Source of the DNA: Bartonella sp. DGB1
Lineage (GTDB): Bacteria; Pseudomonadota; Alphaproteobacteria; Rhizobiales; Rhizobiaceae
DNA: 64,000 nt
Direction: 5' to 3'
NCBI RefSeq assembly: GCF_041345015.1
Contig: NZ_CP166769.1
Span: forward strand, 372,001-436,000
Both the position numbers and the translations under genes were made by a program. This document shows positions 56,378 to 64,000 of this stretch, in pieces (positions within the stretch are counted from its first letter, which is position 1; each line of letters opens with the position of its first letter). The notes below the pieces were generated by a model. It was not told where the DNA came from. It saw only the letters and a list, made by a program, of their open reading frames with translations, and searched no databases.

Positions 56378-57187
56378 ATGTCAATTTTGCTTAAGGACAT
56401 TTGGCCTATTGATAATTTGAGAAGCTATAAAATTCATTTTGCTAGGTCTAATGGTTATTCGAAGCCGTTGGATGTGTGGGCGCGAAGCAGAGAAGATTGG
56501 CAACGTTGGCAGGAATATCGTCCGGTCCGCAATGAGTTCAATAGACCGTTGATTTTTTCACTTATGCGATTTCACCATGAAACTGATATTTGGTTATTTG
56601 GTGGTGTGTTTAAAGTGTTGGCTCGTCCTACTGGTCGTTATGAGGTTGAGTTAACTGATTTAGGAAAAAAGTTTATTGGTCGTTTGAAACTTCGTTTACC
56701 TTATAAGGGTCTCGGGGCGAGAGTTAAGATGGAAAATTATTATCCTGGATTTATAGTACAGGAAATTTTACGCGAGCCTTATTCTGGTAGATCTTTTTGT
56801 GGTTACGATGAGATAGATTTGTCATTTGAGGAACTTGAGGTTCTAATTAAGAATGACAGACCAGATTGGAAAACTGCACTTGGAAACGTTAAAGGCGTTT
56901 ATCTGATTACTGATATCAATACTGGTAAGCGTTACGTTGGTTCGGCATATGGTGATCAAGGTATATGGTCACGCTGGAGTTGCTATATTTCTACAGGTCA
57001 TGGCGGAAACAAGGGTATGTATGACTTGATTAATCATGCGGGGCTTGACTATTGCCGCGCTTATTTTCGATTTTCCTTGCTTGAGCAAAGATTGAGTAAC
57101 GCAACGGATGCAAAAATACTAGAACGGGAAAGTTATTGGAAACGCATTTTGCTTAGCCGAGGTGAGCAAGGGCTTAATCGTAACTAA
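56378..57187 (+). CDS. GIY-YIG nuclease-domain protein
   Basis: 269 residues. GIY-YIG domain in the C-terminal half: GVYLI (173-177), YVGSAYG (186-192), R199 in WSRW, and a downstream ERESYWKRIL that holds the catalytic Glu. The N-terminal 160 residues (DVWARSREDWQRWQEYRPV, RPLIFSLMRFHHETDIWLFGG) are a domain I cannot name, probably DNA targeting. Base composition is visibly more GC-rich than the flanking barrel genes, suggesting transfer. No intron or intein context is visible, so not an obvious homing enzyme; stand-alone defence or repair nuclease is possible. Confidence 0.8.
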   Translation: MSILLKDIWPIDNLRSYKIHFARSNGYSKPLDVWARSREDWQRWQEYRPVRNEFNRPLIFSLMRFHHETDIWLFGGVFKVLARPTGRYEVELTDLGKKFIGRLKLRLPYKGLGARVKMENYYPGFIVQEILREPYSGRSFCGYDEIDLSFEELEVLIKNDRPDWKTALGNVKGVYLITDINTGKRYVGSAYGDQGIWSRWSCYISTGHGGNKGMYDLINHAGLDYCRAYFRFSLLEQRLSNATDAKILERESYWKRILLSRGEQGLNRN

Positions 57188-57823
57188 GTTGATAAGGTCA
57201 AATTAAGTAAAATAAGCAGACTTTATTGCTGTATATTTAACGATTCGATTGCTTGAATGTTATAGTTACTCTGCAAACTATCTTTGCTGTAAAATTTGGT
57301 TATTAAAGATACGAGTGTGCTTCCTTGAATCAAGTTGCCAATAACAAATGTGGTCTTTCGCGCAGATATGAAGGCTATTTATAAAATTCTTTATCTCTAA
57401 ATATTGGTTAAAACAAGCTAACAGATATTTTTTGTTTTATGTATGATGACAATTTGTTGAATTGATTTTTTTAAAAATTAGATTGGAAGATTTTATATCA
57501 GTATTTCTATTTAACGGTGTGCCATTTATTGTAGAATTATAACCGTAACTTTTTATATATCTTTTTCATTAATAAATAAAGTTAGATAAATCTTTCATAT
57601 CAGCAAAAATTAAACATATTATTGCACCTTTATGCAAAGTAAAGTTTTTACGACGATTTGTAAAATTTATGTATACCTTAAAAAGTTTTGTGATCTGCTC
57701 TAATGGTTGATTTTTATAATTATTAGCAATTGCTAATTTATTGTGGATTATTTAATTATTTTAGATAATTATCAGTAATTAATATTATTGTATCGTAATA
57801 GCATTAATTATGGGAATATTATC
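57188..57823. other. 636-base intergenic after the GIY-YIG gene, no gene seen
   Basis: No coding frame of convincing length. Base composition falls back to AT-rich after about 57400. May contain the right junction of the foreign segment and the promoter of barrel gene 7. Confidence 0.4.
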
Positions 57824-58402
57824 ATGAAATCACGGTTGTTTTTTTATATTACTTTTTTAGCTGTATTAACTAGCTCTACTAATGTTTATGCTAGTAACTT
57901 CAATTGGGCCGGTTCGAGAATAGGATATATCGCAACATCTTCGCTTCCTAAAGAATCCTTAAGTTGGGATAATTTTAAAAATTGGGATACCTTCAAAAAA
58001 AAGTTACCAATGAAGCATGGTGGTCTTTTAGGCTATAATTTCACAGTAGGTGATCTTGTAATAGGTCCTGAGGCAACTGTAGAGTTTGTTAACGATATGG
58101 GAGTCTTTCTTCGTAGTAATTTTAATTTAAAATTGGCTTATGCTTTTGATCGTTTGTCACCTTTTATAACTGCTGGTTATTCTCATAATTTTACAATATT
58201 TAGATTAGCCACAGATGGGGGTGTAGATATACCTAGCACTTTTGACGATACTATATCTGCACGTGGTTATAATGTAGGCGCCGGACTAGATTTAGGTTTA
58301 GTGTTTGGTTCTGCTTTGCGGGTTGCTTATAATTATCGTTTTCTAAATGATGGTGATAAAACTGAAAATACACATGCTGTAATGTTAGGTCTAATCTTTT
58401 AA
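57824..58402 (+). CDS. Outer-membrane beta-barrel protein 7, short
   Basis: 192 residues from ATG 57824 (GGGAA upstream); signal peptide MKSRLFFYITFLAVLTSSTN, then FNWAGSRIGYIA. Core LKLAYAFDRLSPFITAGYS and AGLDLGLVFGSALRVAYNYRF; ends VMLGLIF. Shorter loops than its paralogues. Confidence 0.82.
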   Translation: MKSRLFFYITFLAVLTSSTNVYASNFNWAGSRIGYIATSSLPKESLSWDNFKNWDTFKKKLPMKHGGLLGYNFTVGDLVIGPEATVEFVNDMGVFLRSNFNLKLAYAFDRLSPFITAGYSHNFTIFRLATDGGVDIPSTFDDTISARGYNVGAGLDLGLVFGSALRVAYNYRFLNDGDKTENTHAVMLGLIF

Positions 58403-58572
58403 TTGCTTATTAAGAATTATATTTTTTATTTTTTTAGCATCTAATCTATTGATGGATTTAGTAAATACTCTATTTCTTAAGTTAAAGTATTAGAATATAG
58501 TAACGAGCTGTTATCTTTTGAATAGGCTCTTTATGTCTTCTAATACTATTATTAACAGCTTAGGAGAGTAAG

Positions 58573-59289
58573 ATGAAAATAAAAAATATATTAGTAGGGG
58601 GTATTAGTCTATCTTTATTAGTTTTTAGTAATAACGTGTTTGCAGATACTTTAGTTAGCAATTCTAAAAAAGTACGAACTGTTGTATTGTCTGATAAAGA
58701 AGAAAAAAGGAATTCTTGGAAGGGGCATTATTTAGGCTTATCAGCCGCCGCTATGCGAGTAAGATATGATTTACAAGCAAATGCCTTTAAACAACCAGCG
58801 GATTCACCTAATACTGCTGTAGCAAATATAACTTTAGCGGGGGCGTTTATAGGTTATAATATCATAGGTAATGATAATATTTTTGTAGTGGGTCTAGAGG
58901 GATATTTTGACCTAGCTAAAAGAGAGCAAATAACTATTAGGAATAATATGTTAACATTGCGTAGAGGTGGTGGTGCAAAATTGCGTGTAGGATATGCAAT
59001 GGATAAATTTTTGCCTTATGTAGCTTTAGGTATAGCATATAATGCTTTAGATATTAAAATTAAAGAGGATTTTTATAGAACGCGACATTTATTTGGCTGG
59101 TCTGCTAGTTTTGGTTTAGATTATAAATTATGGCAAAATGTTTTTGTAAGAGCAGAATATAGTTTTAATAGTAGTTGGGCAGGAGTGGATAATATAGCTA
59201 ACGCTCAAAATAAAGCTAATAAGGCTGCTTTAGCTGCTTCTTTGTTGGATCGTCAAGAATTAAGATTAGGGATAGGTATTAATTATTAA
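58573..59289 (+). CDS. Outer-membrane beta-barrel protein 8
   Basis: 238 residues. Signal peptide ends FA; NSWKGHYLGLSAAAM signature; core KLRVGYAMDKFLPYVALGIAY, GLDYKLWQNVFVRAEYSFN; ends GIGINY. GGAG SD at 58563. Terminator is 140 bases downstream. Confidence 0.85.
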   Translation: MKIKNILVGGISLSLLVFSNNVFADTLVSNSKKVRTVVLSDKEEKRNSWKGHYLGLSAAAMRVRYDLQANAFKQPADSPNTAVANITLAGAFIGYNIIGNDNIFVVGLEGYFDLAKREQITIRNNMLTLRRGGGAKLRVGYAMDKFLPYVALGIAYNALDIKIKEDFYRTRHLFGWSASFGLDYKLWQNVFVRAEYSFNSSWAGVDNIANAQNKANKAALAASLLDRQELRLGIGINY

Positions 59290-59757
59290 TTTTCTCGCTA
59301 CAATTGGTAATAATATATAATTATGCAAATCTATGGTTACTATGGAAGGTAGTTATATGCTAGCACATTAAGTAATTTATCTCTTCAACCAAACTCCTGA
59401 ATATTATTAAGTTAAAGAAATTTTTTATAAATATCATTGCCATATTAAGGTAATGATATTTATTTTCTGTATTTTATTATTTTTAGTATAATAAAATATT
59501 TTAATGGTAAATATAGCTAGCTTTATCCAGTGTAGTTTTATTTTATTTTTTGTTGTGCTTGGGGTGGTTGTAGTTATAAATGGTCTATTATCAATACAAA
59601 TAATAATGAAGCTAAGGATAAATAGTAAAATTTAGTTTATTATTATAGAAAATAATAGCTTTATTATATTTAATTGTATTATATTATAAACCAATTAAAT
59701 GTAATTAATATAACTAAAGTGTGTTTAGTAGCGTAATTAAATATAGAGGTAATTTTA
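59290..59757. other. 468-base intergenic, terminator only
   Basis: No gene. Holds the terminator at 59429-59461 and a second AT stem near 59472-59500 (TTTTATTAT/ATAATAAAA). Confidence 0.45.
59429..59461 (+). terminator. Terminator after barrel gene 8
   Basis: AAATATCATTGCC pairs with GGTAATGATATTT (one wobble), followed by T-rich sequence. Confidence 0.65.
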
Positions 59758-60696
59758 ATGGGTGTTTGTTTCAAATATATTAGGGGAATAATATTAGCAA
59801 TTTTTGCGGTCGGAGCTGCTCCCGTTAATGCTACTGAGATAAATTTAATAAATATTTGGAATGGGGGGTATGTTACTGTTGGTCAAGAGCCATTCTCTTT
59901 AACTGGGAATAAGCGTTCTTTTAAGGCTAAGGTAAAGAGACATGATGCTAAAGAAATAATTAAAGAAGAGTATGATGATAAAGAAAAAAAGTATGATGAA
60001 ACTTCCTCTTCAGTAGGCTTAAGATTAGCTTCAGGATATAATAAAGTTTTATATAATAAATTTCTTATTGGAATAGAAGCAGAAGTAGCTGCTAAGGTAT
60101 ACGATGTATATAAGTTGCAATTTACAGAAGAAAAAGAGGTGTCTGTACAACCAGAGATAGATGCAGAAGATGAAGAGTCTGAACAACCTGGAGTTGTATC
60201 TGGGTTATATAGTGAAGACAATGTAGCTGGAGAAGGAGAACCAAAGGACGCAAAAGAGAAGAAGATTAAGCAAAATATTTCTCAAAATATCAGAGGTAAA
60301 AATATTTTATCTACTGGTTTATATGCTAAGTTAGGGTATGTATCTAATAGATATATAGTATATGGTTTTGCTGGTCCAGAATTTAAATATGGTACTTTTT
60401 CTTTTACTGATACTAATAAATACGAATGTATAGAAAATTGTGGAATTAAAAATAATTTGGAAAAAGAAGTAACTAGTAGTTACTCGCATAATGTTTATTT
60501 TGTAGGCGCTTCTCTTGGAGTCGGGTTCGATTATGCTTTAACGGATAAATTATTTTTAGAAACACGTTATAAATTTACTTACTCTGTATCTTTGGACGAT
60601 GCTAATAGTCTTTTGCATGAGGAGAATTTTAAATATAAAGAAAGATCAATTAATCAATCTCATTCTATTAATGTAAGTATTGGCTATAGATTTTAA
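59758..60696 (+). CDS. Outer-membrane beta-barrel protein 9, acidic-loop form
   Basis: 312 residues. Signal peptide to about 22 (APVNA), IWNGGYVTVGQEPF signature, core GLYAKLGYVSNRYIVYGFAGP and FDYALTDKLFLETRYKF, end IGYRF. A very acidic loop near residues 125-175 (EIDAEDEESEQPGV, EGEPKDAKEKK). The most diverged long paralogue. Confidence 0.78.
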   Translation: MGVCFKYIRGIILAIFAVGAAPVNATEINLINIWNGGYVTVGQEPFSLTGNKRSFKAKVKRHDAKEIIKEEYDDKEKKYDETSSSVGLRLASGYNKVLYNKFLIGIEAEVAAKVYDVYKLQFTEEKEVSVQPEIDAEDEESEQPGVVSGLYSEDNVAGEGEPKDAKEKKIKQNISQNIRGKNILSTGLYAKLGYVSNRYIVYGFAGPEFKYGTFSFTDTNKYECIENCGIKNNLEKEVTSSYSHNVYFVGASLGVGFDYALTDKLFLETRYKFTYSVSLDDANSLLHEENFKYKERSINQSHSINVSIGYRF

Positions 60697-60771
60697 GAAT
60701 AATAGAACTATTTATATATAAATCATTAATAATATTTTAGCTATATTATGAAATCTTATTTCTTAAATAGG

Positions 60772-60811
60772 TATAGGGTATTTATCTTATACCTATTTAA
60801 GGGAATTGTAA
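60772..60811. terminator. 14-bp perfect hairpin before barrel gene 10
   Basis: CTTAAATAGGTATA pairs with TATACCTATTTAAG, 12-base loop. No T-run. It lies 75 bases after gene 9 and 28 before gene 10; either a Rho-independent-like end or a leader structure. Confidence 0.45.
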
Positions 60812-60839
60812 TCTTATTCAGGACAGTTAAGAGGATTAG

Positions 60840-61424
60840 ATGGATTGGATCTTAAAGAAGAGAAAGTGTTATTATCTTATCTTATTATTAATGATTTTTA
60901 ATCGTTCTGCATTTGCTTTTGAAGGTCTTTATATTAGTGGTGCCGCAGGGGGATTGCTAGTAACTGATAAAACTAATGTAACAACTAAAAGTGTCTCGTT
61001 ATCTATAGCTGGTTTAATAGGTTATAATTTTTATTCACAAGCTAATATTCTACTTGCTGGAGAAGTTGAGGCGCAGTATTTATTTTCTTTCAATAAATCT
61101 GGTAATATAAATTGGAATATATCTCCAAGATTAAAGGCTCATTATAGATTAGCATATTTTTATCCTTATGTATTATTAGGGCTTAATTATAGTTCTTTTA
61201 ATCATACTATTGATGAGGAAAATAATGCGATAAAACTATCTGCTAATTTGTTCGGTTACCAATATGGGGTAGGGGTAAGTTATTTAAGGGATAGAAATAG
61301 TAGTTATTTTTTAGAATTTAGATATTTAGAAACTTTTAGTAGAGAAGTAAAAACCGAAAATAAGTCTTATCAAGTTGACGTATCTGCTAAAGAATTGCGT
61401 TTTGGTATGACTTATTACTTTTAA
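60840..61424 (+). CDS. Outer-membrane beta-barrel protein 10, short
   Basis: 194 residues. Signal-like start with a charged lead (MDWILKKRKCYYLILLLMIF) then FEGLYISGAAGG, the barrel start. LKAHYRLAYFYPYVLLGLNY core; ends GMTYYF. The shortest and most diverged member, directly before ileS. Confidence 0.75.
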   Translation: MDWILKKRKCYYLILLLMIFNRSAFAFEGLYISGAAGGLLVTDKTNVTTKSVSLSIAGLIGYNFYSQANILLAGEVEAQYLFSFNKSGNINWNISPRLKAHYRLAYFYPYVLLGLNYSSFNHTIDEENNAIKLSANLFGYQYGVGVSYLRDRNSSYFLEFRYLETFSREVKTENKSYQVDVSAKELRFGMTYYF

Positions 61425-61533
61425 ATTACTCACTAATAATTAGTTATAAGTATTTTTTGACATAGATTATTGTTATAACTTTTGATATAGTTTAAACTAA
61501 CGAGTATGTTAATATAATTAGAGAGTATGATAG

Positions 61534-64000
61534 ATGGATATGCCTAAAATAGACTATTCTAAAAGTCTATATCTACCACAAACAGATTTTTCTATGCGAG
61601 CTTCTTTAGCAGAGAAGGAGCCAGAGTTATTACAATATTGGCAGGATATTGATTTATACGGTAAATTGCGTAAGCTTTCCGTGGCTCGTCCAGTATATTT
61701 GTTACATGATGGACCTCCTTATGCTAATGGTAATATTCACATAGGACATGCTCTCAATAAAATTTTAAAAGATATTGTAATTCGCAGCAAACAAATGCAA
61801 GGGTTTAATGCTAATTATGTACCGGGCTGGGATTGTCATGGATTGCCTATTGAATGGAAAATAGAAGAAAAATATCGCGCAAGCGGGAAAAATAAAGACG
61901 AAGTACCTATAACTGAATTTAGGCAAGAATGTCGTGATTTCGCTGCAAAATGGATAAAAATACAGTCAGAGGAATTTATTAGATTAGGCGTAATAGGAGA
62001 TTTTAAAAATCCTTATACGACTATGAATTATCGAGCTGAATCTTTAATAGCTGGAGAGTTAATAAAATTTGCTGGAATGGGTCAATTATATCGTGGCTCT
62101 AAACCAATTATGTGGTCTGTAGTAGAAAAAACAGCTCTTGCTGAGGCCGAAATAGAATATCATGAATATGAATCTGATACTATTTGGGTTAAATTCCCTA
62201 TAGTTAAGACAAATAAAGCAGACATTGAAGATGCTTCTATTGTAATTTGGACTACAACGCCTTGGACAATACCAGCGAACAGAGCCGTTGCTTATTCACC
62301 TAATATAGAATATGCCTTATATCAAGTAACTGAAGTTGAGAATGATTTCGGTCCTAAAGTAGGTGAAAAATTAATCTTTGCTAAGGCATTATATAAACAA
62401 TCAGCAGATAAAGCTAAATTAACTTTAACTTATTTAAGAGATATAACTAATGAAGAATTAGAAAATATGATGTTAGCTCATCCTTTAAAAGGTTTTGCTA
62501 AATCTTATAATTTTAAAGTTCCTTTATTAGTAGGTTCATATGTTTCAGATGATGCGGGTACTGGTTTTGTACATACTGCTCCTGGTCATGGTCGTGAAGA
62601 TTTTGATTTATGGTTTGCTTCTGCAGCCTATTTACAAGAGCAGGAGATAGATATTAATTTACCTTTTACCGTAAATGATGATGGTTTTTTTACTAGTGAT
62701 GCACCTGGTTTTAGTTCTGATCGTGCAGAAGGTGCGGCTAGAGTAATCGATGATAAAGGTAAAAAGGGTAACGCTAATCAGGTAGTGATAACTGCTTTAA
62801 TTGAGCATGATAATCTTTTTGCGCGTGGGCGTTTGAAACATTCTTATCCACATAGTTGGCGTTCTAAAAAACCAATTATATTTAGAAATACTCCACAATG
62901 GTTTGTGCCTATGGATCGTGAATTTGAGGATGGTACAACTTTGCGTTCTAGAGCTTTAGAGGCAATAGATAAAACTATGTTCATACCTGAAACTGGTAGG
63001 GCAAGATTGCGCGCGATGATAGCCGATCGCCCAGATTGGGTTTTATCAAGGCAAAGATCTTGGGGGGTTCCTATTGCTATTTTTGTAAATGAAAATGGTG
63101 ATATTCTAAAAGATGAAAAAGTGAACCAACGTATCTTAGAGGCTTTTGAAAATGAGGGGGCAGATGTTTGGTTTACTGAAGGAGCGCGCGAGCGTTTTTT
63201 ACAAGAGCGTTCTAATGAAGATTGGCAACAAGTAAAAGACATTCTTGATGTATGGTTTGAGTCTGGTACCACACATAAATTTGTGTTAAATGATCGAAAA
63301 GATCTTACTTTCCCTGCTGATTTATATTTAGAAGGGTCTGATCAACATAGAGGCTGGTTTCATTCTTCTTTGTTAGAAAGTTGCGGCACTAATGGTATAG
63401 CACCTTATAAAGCTGTGTTAACACATGGATTTACCTTAGATGAAAAAGGTAGAAAAATGTCTAAATCTTTAGGTAATAGTGTTGCGCCACAAGATGTAAT
63501 AAAAAATGTTGGAGCAGATGTTTTAAGGCTTTGGGTAGCAACCGTAGATTATTGGGACGATCAGCGTTTAGGACGGAATATAATACAGACAAATGTAGAT
63601 TCTTATCGTAAATTACGTAATGTATTTAGATGGATGTTAGGAACCTTAGTTCATTATGATGGTAAAAGTGATATTGCTATAAATGAAATGCCTGAGTTAG
63701 AGCAATTGATGCATTATCGCTTGTTGGAACTAAATAAAGCTATAACTAATTATTATAATGTTTTTGATTTTAAAAGAGTCGCCAGAATATTAATGGATTT
63801 TGCTATTGTTGAGCTTTCTGCTTTTTACTTTGATATTAGAAAAGATTCTTTATATTGTGATGCTCCGTCTAGTTCAAAGCGACAAGCGGCTTTACAGACT
63901 ATTGATAGGATATTTAGAGCTATGGCCTTATGGTTAGCCCCTATTTTACCTTTTACTATGGAAGAAGCATGGCGTTCTAGATATCCAAATGCGGAATCGA
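61534..64000 (+). CDS. ileS: Isoleucyl-tRNA synthetase, 5' part
   Basis: 822 codons in the window, open at the right edge. Class I signatures HIGH (69-72, [12 protein letters not shown]) and KMSKS (K641MSKSLGNSV); also [12 protein letters not shown], the editing-domain [17 protein letters not shown], and [14 protein letters not shown]. The start ATG 61534 has GAGAG upstream; a second ATG at 61540 is possible. Charges tRNA-Ile and edits Val-tRNA. Confidence 0.97.
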   Translation, partial: MDMPKIDYSKSLYLPQTDFSMRASLAEKEPELLQYWQDIDLYGKLRKLSVARPVYLLHDGPPYANGNIHIGHALNKILKDIVIRSKQMQGFNANYVPGWDCHGLPIEWKIEEKYRASGKNKDEVPITEFRQECRDFAAKWIKIQSEEFIRLGVIGDFKNPYTTMNYRAESLIAGELIKFAGMGQLYRGSKPIMWSVVEKTALAEAEIEYHEYESDTIWVKFPIVKTNKADIEDASIVIWTTTPWTIPANRAVAYSPNIEYALYQVTEVENDFGPKVGEKLIFAKALYKQSADKAKLTLTYLRDITNEELENMMLAHPLKGFAKSYNFKVPLLVGSYVSDDAGTGFVHTAPGHGREDFDLWFASAAYLQEQEIDINLPFTVNDDGFFTSDAPGFSSDRAEGAARVIDDKGKKGNANQVVITALIEHDNLFARGRLKHSYPHSWRSKKPIIFRNTPQWFVPMDREFEDGTTLRSRALEAIDKTMFIPETGRARLRAMIADRPDWVLSRQRSWGVPIAIFVNENGDILKDEKVNQRILEAFENEGADVWFTEGARERFLQERSNEDWQQVKDILDVWFESGTTHKFVLNDRKDLTFPADLYLEGSDQHRGWFHSSLLESCGTNGIAPYKAVLTHGFTLDEKGRKMSKSLGNSVAPQDVIKNVGADVLRLWVATVDYWDDQRLGRNIIQTNVDSYRKLRNVFRWMLGTLVHYDGKSDIAINEMPELEQLMHYRLLELNKAITNYYNVFDFKRVARILMDFAIVELSAFYFDIRKDSLYCDAPSSSKRQAALQTIDRIFRAMALWLAPILPFTMEEAWRSRYPNAES

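Noticed and set aside
62844-63272. 142-codon reverse-strand frame inside ileS
   Set aside because: It is antisense to conserved synthetase motifs and has no SD or family features.
1-64000. CRISPR array or insertion sequence with transposase
   Set aside because: No regularly spaced direct repeats and no transposase or DDE motif were seen.

Overview
The window is a stretch of an AT-rich (about 30% G+C by eye) alphaproteobacterial chromosome. The order lnt-xre-metK-trmB-rimP-nusA-ylxR-infB-rbfA-truB-rpsO-pnp, a small SRP RNA beside dnaX-ybaB-recR, and a block of Omp25/hemin-binding-type beta-barrel genes point to the Hyphomicrobiales (Rhizobiales), most like a Bartonella-type host-associated lineage. 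Low G+C, pseudogenes and a decayed plasmid gene suit a host-restricted genome. The family placement is inference; no rRNA or tRNA gene is present to test it.

Bases 1-14258 are the right part of a prophage with lambda/GTA-like tail genes: the end of a tail-tube-like gene, a tail assembly chaperone with a programmed -1 frameshift site, a tape-measure gene broken by three indels, two small tail genes and a 1123-residue J-like tip protein with a collar domain. Next come a reverse-strand HigBA toxin-antitoxin pair, an endolysin whose ribosome binding site lies in a hairpin, a control region with a structured C4-like RNA and a family of variable palindromes, a Rha-type regulator, a two-gene XRE-ImmA/IrrE module, and a tyrosine integrase.

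Bases 14259-16750 are a plasmid fossil: iteron-like direct repeats, an 18-bp perfect palindrome, a glycine-zipper/small membrane protein pair (the first broken by a stop codon), and a replication initiator gene (RPA family) with several stops and frameshifts.

Bases 16775-38491 are one long reverse-strand run of housekeeping genes. From its upstream end it reads: SRP RNA, dnaX, ybaB, a possible 44-residue gene, recR, tsaB, rimI, miaB, phoH, ybeY, corC, lnt, an XRE regulator, metK, trmB, a terminator, rimP, nusA, ylxR, infB, rbfA, truB, rpsO and pnp. It covers DNA replication and repair, tRNA modification, lipoprotein acylation, methionine activation, translation initiation and RNA decay.

Bases 38635-49859 are forward-strand genes: a cytochrome c, gshB, the pstSCAB-phoU phosphate operon, an M29 aminopeptidase, mutM, an M20 peptidase and an RNase D-like exonuclease. 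Bases 50091-61424 hold ten paralogous outer-membrane beta-barrel genes, two of them a recent tandem duplicate, interrupted by a GIY-YIG nuclease gene of foreign look. The window ends inside ileS.
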